A stretch of 64,000 nt of DNA, from contig JALOTB010000004.1 in the NCBI GenBank assembly GCA_025458165.1, positions 1 to 64,000 on the forward strand. Direction: 5' to 3'. The stretch is from Chromatiaceae bacterium. GTDB taxonomy: Bacteria; Pseudomonadota; Gammaproteobacteria; Chromatiales; Chromatiaceae. The position numbers and the translations under genes were made by a program. Numbering within the stretch: the stretch's first letter is position 1; each line of letters begins with the position of its first letter. Below, one piece after another: positions 56,761-64,000 of the stretch. The notes beneath the pieces are model-generated. The model saw only the letters and a program-made list of their open reading frames with translations, searched no databases and was not told the origin of the DNA.

Positions 56761-57149
56761 GTCTCGGCGACCGTGTAGGGGACTGGTGCTTGCCGCGGCA
56801 GATGGTGTAGACGGCCGAGATGCAACCCAAGCGCCCCCGCCGCCGCGGCCGAGGCGCCTTTGACGGGGCTCTGAGTCCCGGCTCAGCGTCGTTTTTCTCC
56901 CCTGTCCAACGGCTTAGCAGATGCCAGAGTCGGCGCCCCGTGGCGACTCGCGGACTCTTCGAGGTTCGTCGAACTTCTCGCGCGACACTTCGAGTTTTTC
57001 TGATTCGTAAGCGTGCTGCGCGACCTTGCGCCCGTCGCCCTCGGGGCCCCGGGCGGGGCAGCTTGAAATCCCCTAGTCCGGCGCAGAGTTTGCGTTCTGC
57101 CCGGTCTCGGACCCGGGTAGTATCCGTCCCCAATGTTATCGAGAGGACC
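56761..57149. other. Divergent region before the Mrp operon
   Basis: This 389-nt gap should hold promoters for the leftward DUF502 genes and rightward mrpE operon. It contains a TTCGA/TCGAA dyad (56958-56962 and 56969-56973) and a T run at 56994-56998. The mrpE frame is open through most of it, but the composition is arginine-rich and not protein-like. I found no convincing -35/-10 pair, nor a riboswitch. Confidence 0.4.
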
Positions 57150-57707
57150 ATGTCAAGCCCCCCAAGCTCGGTCGACCGAGACGGCACCCAAGGCCGGTCC
57201 CCCGTTTTGGCCGCCTTGTCGGTGTCCGTGCTCACGGTCCTGTTCGCGGGGCTCTGGCTCACCCTTGTCGGGCCGACCGATCCCGGCTCCTGGATCATCG
57301 GGGTGCCAGCCGTGATCGCCGCCGTCTGGGCCCGGCAGCGTCTGGCGCCGGCACCTGGGCGCGGCCTGTCGCTGCTTGGGGCGCTGCGCTTCTTGCCGGT
57401 GTTCCTCATCGAGTCCTTCAAGGGCGGGATCGACGTCGCACGGCGCGTCTTGGGGACGCGTCTGAGGGTCGAGCCGGGGCTGCTGACCTACCGGCTGAGC
57501 CTCGACTCGCGGGCGGCTCGGGTCTTCTTTGTCGATCTCGTCAGCCTCCTGCCAGGCACCCTGAGCGCGGACCTCCAGGGCGACACGCTCGTGGTGCATG
57601 CGCTCGACTGCCGGGTGGACGCGGCCCCCGAGCTGTTGCGGCTCGAGCGGCACGTCGCCCGAGTCTTCCGCGAGCGGTTGCCAGAGCAAGGGGCTCCGAC
57701 CCCATGA
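57150..57707 (+). CDS. mrpE: Cation/proton antiporter subunit MrpE (MnhE)
   Basis: MrpE is a small membrane subunit of multi-subunit Na+/H+ or K+/H+ antiporters. The 185-residue protein has two N-terminal helices (ALSVSVLTVLFAGLWLTLVG, WIIGVPAVIAAVWA), a third at LGALRFLPVFLIESFKGGIDV, and the soluble end with TLSADLQGDTLVVHALD, which is the MNHE signature. Its ATG follows GAGAGGACC. It begins a chain of genes that overlap by 1 to 8 nt all the way to the window end. Confidence 0.9.
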   Translation: MSSPPSSVDRDGTQGRSPVLAALSVSVLTVLFAGLWLTLVGPTDPGSWIIGVPAVIAAVWARQRLAPAPGRGLSLLGALRFLPVFLIESFKGGIDVARRVLGTRLRVEPGLLTYRLSLDSRAARVFFVDLVSLLPGTLSADLQGDTLVVHALDCRVDAAPELLRLERHVARVFRERLPEQGAPTP

Positions 57708-57967
57708 GTGAGCTGCTCGCGATCCCGGCCCTGATCCTCCTCCTGACCCTCGGGGCCGGGCTGGTTCGGGTCGTCATCGGGCCGACGCCCACCGACCGAC
57801 TGATGGCGGCCCAGCTCACGGGCACCACGGGAATCGCCACCCTGCTGGTGCTCGCGCCGGTGCTGCGCGCGCCGGCGCTGGTGGATGTCGCCCTTGTGTT
57901 CGCGCTGCTTGCCGCCGTCGCGGCCGCGGCCTTCACCCGCCAGCGGCGGTCCGCGGAGGAGCCGTGA
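57704..57967 (+). CDS. mrpF: Cation/proton antiporter subunit MrpF (MnhF)
   Basis: The 87-residue protein has three membrane helices and the family segment VRVVIGPTPTDRLMAAQLTGTT near residue 25 (the GP..DR. motif). It starts ATG overlapping the mrpE stop by 4 nt. It is a structural subunit of the antiporter membrane arm. Confidence 0.92.
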   Translation: MSELLAIPALILLLTLGAGLVRVVIGPTPTDRLMAAQLTGTTGIATLLVLAPVLRAPALVDVALVFALLAAVAAAAFTRQRRSAEEP

Positions 57968-58263
57968 TGGTCGCGCTGCACTGGCTGGCTGCGGCCCTGA
58001 TCCTCGCCGGGCTCTTGTTCTTCGTCGCCGGGACGGTCGGGCTCCTGCGCCTGCCCGATGCCCTGAGCCGGCTGCACGCGCTGACCAAGGCCGACAACCT
58101 CGGGCTCTTCCTGGTCGCGCTCGGGCTGCTGGTCGCCAACCCCGAGCCCTTCTTCGCGCTCAAGCTGCTGCTGATCTGGCTGCTGGTGATGGCGGCCGCC
58201 GCGACCGGGGCGCACCTGATCGCCAAGCGGGCGGTCCGCGGCGACGGGGAGGACGCGCCTTGA
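57967..58263 (+). CDS. mrpG: Cation/proton antiporter subunit MrpG (MnhG/PhaG)
   Basis: The 98-residue protein has three helices and the signature GTVGLLRLPDALSRLHALTKADNLG, split near residues 24-48. The ATG at 57967 overlaps the mrpF stop by one base; a GTG one codon earlier is possible. It lies between mrpF and a DUF4040 gene, as in E-F-G-B operons. Confidence 0.92.
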   Translation: MVALHWLAAALILAGLLFFVAGTVGLLRLPDALSRLHALTKADNLGLFLVALGLLVANPEPFFALKLLLIWLLVMAAAATGAHLIAKRAVRGDGEDAP

Positions 58264-58547
58264 CCAATCTGCTCCTCGCCTTCGATCTGCTGCTCTCGCT
58301 CACCCTGGTCGGCCTGGCCGCGGCCGCCCTGACCAGCCGCGAGCCGCGGCGGGCGGTGATTCTCTTCATCGCCTTTGGGCTCCTGCTCGCTCTGGTGTGG
58401 GCGCGGCTGCGCGCCCCCGACGTGGCGCTCGCCGAGGCGGCGATCGGGGCGGGACTGGCCGGGGCCTTGATGTTGGCGGCGGCGCGGCGGGCCGCGCGGG
58501 GCGCCCGTGGGCCCGGTGGGTCCGAGAGCTCGGCTGGGCAGGACTGA
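58260..58547 (+). CDS. DUF4040 (MbhD-like) antiporter subunit
   Basis: The 95-residue protein has three helices with RAVILFIAFGLLLALVWARL and DVALAEAAIGAGLAGALML, the MbhD/DUF4040 pattern that in MrpA is part of the C-terminal region. It starts with TTG in a TTGA overlap with mrpG; no other start keeps the first helix. A stand-alone DUF4040 gene means that one piece of MrpA is a separate gene here. It ends with a low-complexity Arg/Gly/Ser tail. Confidence 0.82.
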   Translation: MTNLLLAFDLLLSLTLVGLAAAALTSREPRRAVILFIAFGLLLALVWARLRAPDVALAEAAIGAGLAGALMLAAARRAARGARGPGGSESSAGQD

Positions 58548-59239
58548 TGGGCGTCCGGCACTCGCTGATCATCGGCCTGTTGGCGCTCATCGGCGCCACC
58601 CTGGCCTGGGTCTACTGGGATGCCCTGATCGGGCACGCGGGCACGCGGCTCGCGGGGCTCGCCCTGGAGCGCGTCCCAGAGAGCGGGGTGTCCAATCCGG
58701 TGACCGCCGTGCTGCTCAACTTCCGCGCCTACGACACCCTGCTTGAGCTCGCGGTGCTGCTCGCCGCGATCTTGGGAATCTGGTCGAGCGGCCCCGAGGC
58801 GCGCGGATTCCTGCCCGCGGGGCCGGTGCTCGGCGCATTGACGTCCTGGGTGGTGCCCCTGCTTATCCTCGCCGCCGGCTATCTGCTCTGGGTCGGTGGA
58901 CACGCCCCGGGCGGGGCCTTCCAGGCGGGCGCGCTGCTCGGCGCCGCTGGGGTCGTCCTTCGGCTCTCGGGCGAGCCGAGCGCGGGGCTACCGCCGCTGC
59001 CCTGGCTGCGGGTGGGGATCGGGCTCGGGGTGCTGATCTTCACCCTCACTGGGCTGGCGCTGATGGCGCTCGGTCAGGGTTTTCTGACCTACCCGGCGGC
59101 CTCCGCCAAGTGGCTGATCCTCATGATCGAGACGGCCGCGACCCTGTCCATCGGCGCGACCCTGGCGGCGGCCTACCTGGCTGGCGAGCCCGTCCCCGCG
59201 CGCTCGACCACCCAGCAGCCGGGAGGGACCAGACCCTGA
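58547..59239 (+). CDS. mrpB: Cation/proton antiporter subunit MrpB (MnhB)
   Basis: The 230-residue protein has an N-terminal pair of helices and an MnhB domain (about 85-215) with VVPLLILAAGYLLWVGGHAPGG near 105 and LTYPAASAKWLILMIETAATL-type sequence near 185. N-terminal residues (ESGVSNPVTAVLLNFRAYDTL) are typical of the MbhE-like part usually fused or adjacent. Its ATG overlaps the DUF4040 stop. Confidence 0.88.
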   Translation: MGVRHSLIIGLLALIGATLAWVYWDALIGHAGTRLAGLALERVPESGVSNPVTAVLLNFRAYDTLLELAVLLAAILGIWSSGPEARGFLPAGPVLGALTSWVVPLLILAAGYLLWVGGHAPGGAFQAGALLGAAGVVLRLSGEPSAGLPPLPWLRVGIGLGVLIFTLTGLALMALGQGFLTYPAASAKWLILMIETAATLSIGATLAAAYLAGEPVPARSTTQQPGGTRP

Positions 59240-59514
59240 TCACCCAGCTCGTGTACGGCCTCGGGGGGATACTCCTTTTCCTGCTCGGGGTCTGGTCCTT
59301 CCTGGTCCACGACGGCCTGCTGCGCAAGCTGATCGCGATCAACGTCACCGGCGCGGGGGTCTTCCACGTCTTCATCGCGGTGGCCTACCGCGGGCTCGAC
59401 GCCGCCCCCGACCCAGTCCCGCATGCCCTGGTCCTGACCGGGATCGTGGTGGCGGTGAGCGCTACGGCCCTGGCCCTGACCCTGGGGCAGCGCCTGGAGC
59501 GGCCGGATGATTGA
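59236..59514 (+). CDS. mrpC: Cation/proton antiporter subunit MrpC (NuoK-like)
   Basis: The 92-residue protein has three helices with VYGLGGILLFLLGVWSFLVHDGLLRKLIAINVTGAGVF split over the first two, the NuoK/MnhC family core. No ATG is available. GGGAGGGA at 59221-59227 sits about 8 nt before a CTG at 59236 that overlaps the mrpB stop as CTGA, matching the ATGA/TTGA/GTGA pattern of its neighbours, so I read CTG as the start; a GTG at 59251 is the alternative. Its stop overlaps the next gene by 8 nt. Confidence 0.78.
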   Translation: MITQLVYGLGGILLFLLGVWSFLVHDGLLRKLIAINVTGAGVFHVFIAVAYRGLDAAPDPVPHALVLTGIVVAVSATALALTLGQRLERPDD

Positions 59515-60958
59515 CTGGCTGGTCCTGGCGATCGCCGTCCCGCTGCTGGGCTCGGTGGTGGCGGCCGCACTCCCGGGCCGGGCGTCCGCGATCGGCCTGG
59601 CGACCGCGGTGCTGACGACCGGCTCGGCGCTGGCCGCGAGCCTGGTCGTCGCCGAAGGGGGTAGCCTCCGCTCGGACCTTGGCGGCTGGGGGGCGCCGCT
59701 CGGGATCGCGCTCGCCGCGGACGGTCTCTCGGCCGCGTTGCTGGTGATGTCGAACCTGGTCGCGCTGGGGATCAGCGTCTATGCCCTCGACTACTTCTCG
59801 GGTGGCGTGCGCCGCCATTTCTGGCCCCTGTGGCTGCTGCTCTGGACATCTCTGAACGGGGTCTTCCTCGCGGCCGACCTGTTCAACGTCTATGTCACCC
59901 TGGAGCTCCTGGGGATCAGCGCCGCGGCCCTCGGGGCGCTGAGCGGGCGGCCCGACGCGGTGGCCGCCAACCTGCGCTACCTGCTGGTGGGGCTCTTGGG
60001 CTCCATGACCTACCTGCTCGGGGTGGCCTTGCTCTACACCGAACTCGGGACCCTCGACATCGGACTCGCGGCCGAGGCCCTGGTGCCCGGGCCGCTCGCC
60101 CACACCGCCTTCGCCCTCATGCTCGGCGGCCTGTTGCTCAAGGCCGCGCTCTTCCCCCTCCACTTCTGGCTGCCGCCGGCGCATTCCCAGGCCCCGGCGG
60201 CGGTGAGCGCGGCCCTCTCGGCCCTGGTGGTCAAGGCGGCCGTGTATCTGGTGCTCCGCCTCTGGATGGACCTGTTCGGCCCGGTGGCCGGACCCGGGGC
60301 GGGCGCTATGCTCGGGGTCCTCGGCGCGGCCGCGGTGGTCTGGGGCTCCTGGCGTGCCTTCCGCGCCGAGCGGCTCAAACTGCTGGCGGCCTACTCCACG
60401 GTGGCCCAGGTCGGCTATCTGTTCCTGTTTTTCCCGCTGCTCGCGATCGCGCCACCCCCTGAGCGCGAGGCCCTGCTCGGTGCCCTGGTGCTGCTGGCGC
60501 TGACCCACGGCTTCGCCAAGGCCGGGCTCTTTCTCGCCGCCGGGCTGCTGCAGAAGCGCGTCGGTCACGACCGCATCGACGAGTTGGGGCCGGCGATCCA
60601 GTCTTTACCCGTGGTGGGTCTGACGCTGGGCCTCGCCGGGGTCGCCCTGATCGGGCTGCCGCCGAGCGGGACCTTCATCGCCAAGTGGATACTGCTCGCC
60701 GAGTCCATCGGCGCCGGCCAGTGGTGGTGGGCGCCGGTGGTGCTGATCGGGACGCTGCTCGCCTCGGCCTACGTCTACCGGCTGCTGGCCAACGCCTTCG
60801 GACCCGCCGCTCAGGCCGAACCGGCGGCGGAGGGCGCCCTGGCGCCGATCGGCCGGCTGGCGCAGGCGCCGGCCCTGCTGATGACCCTGGTCGCGGTGGT
60901 CGTGCTGGGGCTCGGTGGCGAGCCGCTCTGGGGTCTGCTGGAGGGGGTCGGGCCGTGA
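59507..60958 (+). CDS. mrpD: Antiporter subunit MrpD, first copy (proton-translocating, NuoM/N-like)
   Basis: The 483-residue membrane protein has about 14 helices. The key residues are present: Glu133 in YVTLELLGISAAALG (helix 5) and Lys212 in LLLKAALFPLHFWLPPAHSQ (helix 7), and AYSTVAQVGYLFLFF is the conserved later segment. It is the normal MrpD-type proton channel. It begins 8 nt inside mrpC and overlaps the next gene by 4 nt (GTGA). Confidence 0.92.
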   Translation: MIDWLVLAIAVPLLGSVVAAALPGRASAIGLATAVLTTGSALAASLVVAEGGSLRSDLGGWGAPLGIALAADGLSAALLVMSNLVALGISVYALDYFSGGVRRHFWPLWLLLWTSLNGVFLAADLFNVYVTLELLGISAAALGALSGRPDAVAANLRYLLVGLLGSMTYLLGVALLYTELGTLDIGLAAEALVPGPLAHTAFALMLGGLLLKAALFPLHFWLPPAHSQAPAAVSAALSALVVKAAVYLVLRLWMDLFGPVAGPGAGAMLGVLGAAAVVWGSWRAFRAERLKLLAAYSTVAQVGYLFLFFPLLAIAPPPEREALLGALVLLALTHGFAKAGLFLAAGLLQKRVGHDRIDELGPAIQSLPVVGLTLGLAGVALIGLPPSGTFIAKWILLAESIGAGQWWWAPVVLIGTLLASAYVYRLLANAFGPAAQAEPAAEGALAPIGRLAQAPALLMTLVAVVVLGLGGEPLWGLLEGVGP

Positions 60959-62454
60959 TCCCCGACGCCTGGCTGCCGGCCGCGATCGTCCTGACCTCGC
61001 TGGTCCCGGGCCTCCTGATCTTCCTGTTGGGCGAGGAGCGCCAGGTCCTGCGCACCCTGCTCAACATGGCGGGGGCGCTCCTCAAGCTCGCCTTGGTCGG
61101 CTGGCTGATCCTCGGGATCTACGAGGGCCGCACCTTCGAGAGTCGGCTTACGATCGCGCCCGGCCTCGACCTGGTCCTGAGCGCCGATGCCCTCTCCGTA
61201 CTCTTTGTCACCCTGTCATCGGTGCTCTGGCTGGTGACGACGGTGTACGCCATCGGCTATCTGGAGCACTCGCCGAACCGCAGCCGGTTCTTCGGCTTCT
61301 TCAGCCTGTGCGTCTCGGCCACCGTGGGGCTCGCCTTGTCCGGCAACCTGATGACCTTCGTCATCTTCTACGAGGCCCTGACGCTTGCGACCTACCCCCT
61401 GGTCGCGCACCGGGGCACGCCCGAGGCCACCCGCGGGGCGCGCATTTATCTCGCCTACACCCTGGGCGGCGGGGCCGTCCTGCTGATCGGGGCAGTCTGG
61501 CTCCAGGCGCTGGCCGGCCCGGTGGTGTTCACCCAGGGCGGCATGCTCTCGGGCGTGTCCGGGGAGCACGAGGTCCAGCTCGTGCTGATCTTCGTCCTGC
61601 TGCTTACGGGACTCGGGGTAAAGGCCGCCCTGGTGCCGCTCCATGGCTGGCTGCCGCAGGCGATGGTGGCGCCGGCCCCGGTGAGCGCCCTGCTGCATGC
61701 GGTGGCGGTGGTCAAGGCCGGGGCCTTCGGTATCGTGCGGGTGGTTTACGACGTCTACGGGGTGTCGCTGGCGGAGTCGCTCGGGCTGCTCCATCTGCTG
61801 GCGGTGCTCGCCTCGGTCACCATCATCTACGGCTCGGTCCGCGCCCTGTCGCAGGACGGGCTCAAGAAGCGGCTCGCCTATTCGACCGTGAGCCAGGTCT
61901 CGTACATCGCGCTCGGGGCGTCGATCTTCGGGCCCGTCGCCACCATCGGCGGCGTGGTTCATCTCGTGCACCAGGGGATCATGAAGATCACGCTCTTCTT
62001 CTGCGCCGGCAACTACGCCGAGACCCTCGGGGTGCACCGGGTCAGCGAGATGGACGGGGTGGGGCGGCGCATGCCCTGGACCACCCTGGCCTTCACGGTC
62101 GCGGCCCTGGGGATGATCGGTGTGCCACCGCTGGCCGGTTTCGTGAGCAAGTGGTATCTGGGCCTCGGCGCCTCCGAGGCGGGTAGCGACTGGGTGCTGA
62201 TCGTGCTGGTCGCGAGCAGCCTGCTCAACGCGGCCTATTTCCTGCCCATCCTCTTCCGCGCCTGGTTCCGCGAGGCCCCGGCGCGCTGGCCCGACGAGCA
62301 CATCCCGGCCGGGCGGCTGGAGACCTCCGGCGCGCTCCTCTGGCCCCCGCTGATCACCGGCGCTCTGGCGCTCGCGGCCGGGCTGTTCGCCGCCGCCCCG
62401 GCGAGCCCGCTGGAGTGGGCGACGCTGATCGCGCGGCGGGAGTACGGGCTATGA
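60955..62454 (+). CDS. MrpD-like subunit, second copy (proton-conducting family)
   Basis: The 499-residue protein starts GTG (VIPDAWLPAAIVLTSLVPG) overlapping the previous stop. It keeps Glu140 in FVIFYEALTLATYPLVAHRG and Lys223 in GVKAALVPLHGWLPQAMVA, and has AYSTVSQVSYIALGASIFG. It is a complete antiporter-like subunit, more like the MbhH/NuoM group. With the first copy it may replace MrpA and MrpD. Confidence 0.9.
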   Translation: MIPDAWLPAAIVLTSLVPGLLIFLLGEERQVLRTLLNMAGALLKLALVGWLILGIYEGRTFESRLTIAPGLDLVLSADALSVLFVTLSSVLWLVTTVYAIGYLEHSPNRSRFFGFFSLCVSATVGLALSGNLMTFVIFYEALTLATYPLVAHRGTPEATRGARIYLAYTLGGGAVLLIGAVWLQALAGPVVFTQGGMLSGVSGEHEVQLVLIFVLLLTGLGVKAALVPLHGWLPQAMVAPAPVSALLHAVAVVKAGAFGIVRVVYDVYGVSLAESLGLLHLLAVLASVTIIYGSVRALSQDGLKKRLAYSTVSQVSYIALGASIFGPVATIGGVVHLVHQGIMKITLFFCAGNYAETLGVHRVSEMDGVGRRMPWTTLAFTVAALGMIGVPPLAGFVSKWYLGLGASEAGSDWVLIVLVASSLLNAAYFLPILFRAWFREAPARWPDEHIPAGRLETSGALLWPPLITGALALAAGLFAAAPASPLEWATLIARREYGL

Positions 62455-62543
62455 GCGGGGCGCCCGTCCAGGCCGGATCGATCCGGCGCGCGATCCGCGC
62501 GCGCTGCGCCGAGAGGCTGCCCGAGGGTCAAGGTCCGCGATGA
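62451..62543 (+). CDS. 30-residue ORF linking two antiporter genes, hypothetical
   Basis: This short frame starts ATG in an ATGA overlap with the upstream stop and ends in an ATGA overlap with the downstream start. It encodes MSGAPVQAGSIRRAIRAR and then a short basic end, with no membrane helix. It may be a translated linker that keeps coupling between the two subunit genes, or a chance frame left by a lost gene; only the double overlap supports it. Confidence 0.4.
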   Translation: MSGAPVQAGSIRRAIRARCAERLPEGQGPR

Positions 62544-64000
62544 GCAGCCTGCTGGTCCTCGCCTGGCTGGTCCCGCTCGCGGCCGCCGCCCTCGCCCCGG
62601 CGGCGCGACTCTGGTGGCTCCCCGCGGTCGCGGCGCTGCCCGCGGTGGCCGCGGCCGGCCTGGCCCCGCTGGGTGAGCGCGTCGAGATCCCCTGGCTCCT
62701 GCTCGGGGTAGTGCTGGGGCTCGACGAGACCAGCCGGATCTTCCTCGCCTTCACCTCGGTCCTCTGGCTCGCGGCCGGGATCTACAGCGCCCAGGCCATG
62801 CGGGCGGGGCCCAATGCGGTCCGCTTCAGCGTCTTTTTCCTCCTCGCGATGGCCGGCAACCTGTGGCTGATCCTGGGGCAGGACCTGGTGAGCTTCTACG
62901 TGGGCTTCAGCCTCATGGGGCTCGCCTCCTACGGCCTGGTGGTGCACGACGGCGACCGCCCGGCCCTGCGGGCGGGCAAGGTCTACCTGGTGATGACCCT
63001 GGCGAGCGAGCTGGCCCTCTTCGCGGCGCTGGTGCGGGTCGCCGCGCACGCCGGGGGTCTGGTCCCGGAGCGCGCCGAGCTCGTCGGCCTCGACGACCTC
63101 ACCGTCGGGCTCCTGATCTTCGGTCTGGCGATCAAGGCCGGTCTGGTGCCGGTGCACGTCTGGCTGCCCCTGGCCCATCCCGCGGCACCGGTGCCGGCGA
63201 GCGCGGTGCTGAGCGGGGCGATGATCAAGGTGGCGCTGCTGGGCTGGCTACGCTTCCTGCCAGTCGGGGAGGCGGCCCTGTTCGAGTGGGGGGTGCTGCT
63301 GGTCTTCACCGGGCTCGCGACGCTCTTCGTCGCCATCCCCATCGGCTTGGTGCAGTCGAACCCCAAGGTCATCCTGGCCTACTCCAGCGTGAGCAAGATG
63401 GGCCTGATGGCCCTCGTCCTCGGGGCCATCCTGGTCGAGCCCGGTCTCGCCACCGCCGGTATCCTGGCCCTCTCGCTCTACGCCGCCCACCACGCCCTGG
63501 TCAAGGGCGGGCTCTTCCTCGGGGTCGGGCTGCGCCACCACGCCGGCGCCCAGGCCCTGGTCCTCGCCGGGATGCTGGTGCTCGCGCTCTCGCTGGCGGG
63601 GGTCCCGGGGAGCAGCGGGGCGGTCGTCAAGTACGGGATCAAGCCGGTGCTTGCCGGCGCGAACTGGCCTTGGCTGACCGCGGCGGTGGCCGTGAGCACG
63701 GCCGCGACCCTGTTGCTGATGCTGCGTTTTCTGTGGGTGATCGTGCGCACCGAGCCGCACCCCGCGCTCGGCTATGGCGCGGGCGGACTCGCCTGGGGTG
63801 GGCTGATCGCGCTCGCCCTGCTGCTCGGGGTCCTGCTGGGCTCCCCAGCGGCCTGGACGACCGATGCCGGCCCGATCCTGGCTGCCCTGCTGATCGCACT
63901 GCCCTTCGCCCTGGTCGCCTGGCGCAAGCCCCGATTCTTGCGCCCCGCGGTCGACCGGGTGCCGCCGGGCGACCTGCTCGGGCTGGTCCGCCCGCTGCTC
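62540..64000 (+). CDS. MrpD-like subunit, third copy, lacking the helix-5 glutamate (cut by window end)
   Basis: The frame runs 487 codons from ATG 62540 without a stop to the end of the window. It belongs to the proton-conducting membrane subunit family (GLAIKAGLVPVHVWLPLAHP with Lys199; AMIKVALLGWL with Lys230; AYSSVSKMGLMALVLG). The helix-5 segment reads SFYVGFSLMGLASYGLVVH, where the normal glutamate is Ser124. So it may be a structural or altered channel subunit. The C-terminal part seen so far is hydrophobic and then basic (WRKPRFLRPAVDRVPP). More operon genes probably follow. Confidence 0.87.
   Translation, partial: MSSLLVLAWLVPLAAAALAPAARLWWLPAVAALPAVAAAGLAPLGERVEIPWLLLGVVLGLDETSRIFLAFTSVLWLAAGIYSAQAMRAGPNAVRFSVFFLLAMAGNLWLILGQDLVSFYVGFSLMGLASYGLVVHDGDRPALRAGKVYLVMTLASELALFAALVRVAAHAGGLVPERAELVGLDDLTVGLLIFGLAIKAGLVPVHVWLPLAHPAAPVPASAVLSGAMIKVALLGWLRFLPVGEAALFEWGVLLVFTGLATLFVAIPIGLVQSNPKVILAYSSVSKMGLMALVLGAILVEPGLATAGILALSLYAAHHALVKGGLFLGVGLRHHAGAQALVLAGMLVLALSLAGVPGSSGAVVKYGIKPVLAGANWPWLTAAVAVSTAATLLLMLRFLWVIVRTEPHPALGYGAGGLAWGGLIALALLLGVLLGSPAAWTTDAGPILAALLIALPFALVAWRKPRFLRPAVDRVPPGDLLGLVRPLL

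Noticed and set aside
57090..57123. TTGCGT and TAGTAT before mrpE as a promoter
   Set aside because: The spacing is 22 nt, too long for a sigma-70 promoter.
54830..57421. An 863-codon open frame covering DUF2333, DUF502 and part of mrpE
   Set aside because: Only the last 354 codons are protein-like; the rest lies out of frame across DUF502 and antisense to mrpE.

Overview
The window is about 64 kb of high-GC bacterial chromosome with dense, mostly co-directional gene blocks. Ribosomal protein sequences and order (tuf-S10-spc-alpha without breaks), the long cysteine-free S14, GyrA, SecY, UbiG and the block mtaD-ubiG-HAD-yciK / mtnA-gyrA-serC-pheA-hisC-tyrA point to a gammaproteobacterium. A purple-sulfur or sulfur-oxidising Chromatiales-type organism is my best guess, but that is inference from overall character and not proven by any single gene. 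I saw no rRNA, tRNA, CRISPR array, insertion sequence or prophage.

Region 1 (1-13.9 kb): the 3' end of tuf, then an uninterrupted S10-spc-alpha ribosomal cluster (rpsJ to rplQ, including secY, rpmJ and rpoA), closed by a textbook intrinsic terminator. A good sigma-70 promoter sits in front of rpsM. Region 2 (13.9-25 kb): a SAM hydrolase/adenosyltransferase, an unusual pyruvate kinase, a hemerythrin coupled to an unknown gene, a PilZ protein and a membrane-anchored HPt protein. A leftward set follows: thrC, citramalate synthase (Leptospira type), a small membrane protein and a two-RCK potassium channel. Region 3 (25-34.4 kb): a DUF4212/SSS symporter pair with its cAMP/CBS/DUF294 and DnaQ-like partner genes, a small ORF, an Uma2 remnant, aquaporin Z, a CPA2 antiporter and an XRE regulator.

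Region 4 (33.6-48.5 kb): a leftward operon for methylthioadenosine deamination, ubiquinone methylation, a MupP/Gph-like phosphatase, a squalene/phytoene-synthase-fold protein without the catalytic aspartates, and a YciK-type SDR. A broken nhaR-like regulator lies inside it. Rightward from the same divergent promoter run mtnA, gyrA, serC, serA, pheA, hisC and tyrA, linking serine, phenylalanine, tyrosine and histidine synthesis. Region 5 (48.6-56.8 kb): a phospholipase D family protein, a DUF2189 membrane protein, a rhodanese, a YHS lipoprotein, an ATP-grasp ligase, a patatin phospholipase, and DUF2333 and DUF502 proteins.

Region 6 (57.1 kb to the end): a tightly overlapping Mrp-type cation/proton antiporter operon (E-F-G-DUF4040-B-C-D-D-[30-aa ORF]-D) without a visible mrpA. 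Its third D-like subunit runs off the window and has lost the conserved membrane glutamate. Together with the potassium channel, the CPA2 antiporter and the nhaR remnant, this gives the window a clear ion-homeostasis theme.

The most unusual items are the MrpA-less antiporter with its divergent third D subunit, an EF-hand-like loop in the SSS symporter, the patatin/ATP-grasp/YHS operon, the membrane-anchored HPt protein, the NDUFAF6-like gene inserted into the ubiG operon, and two 75-bp palindromic repeats of the same design.
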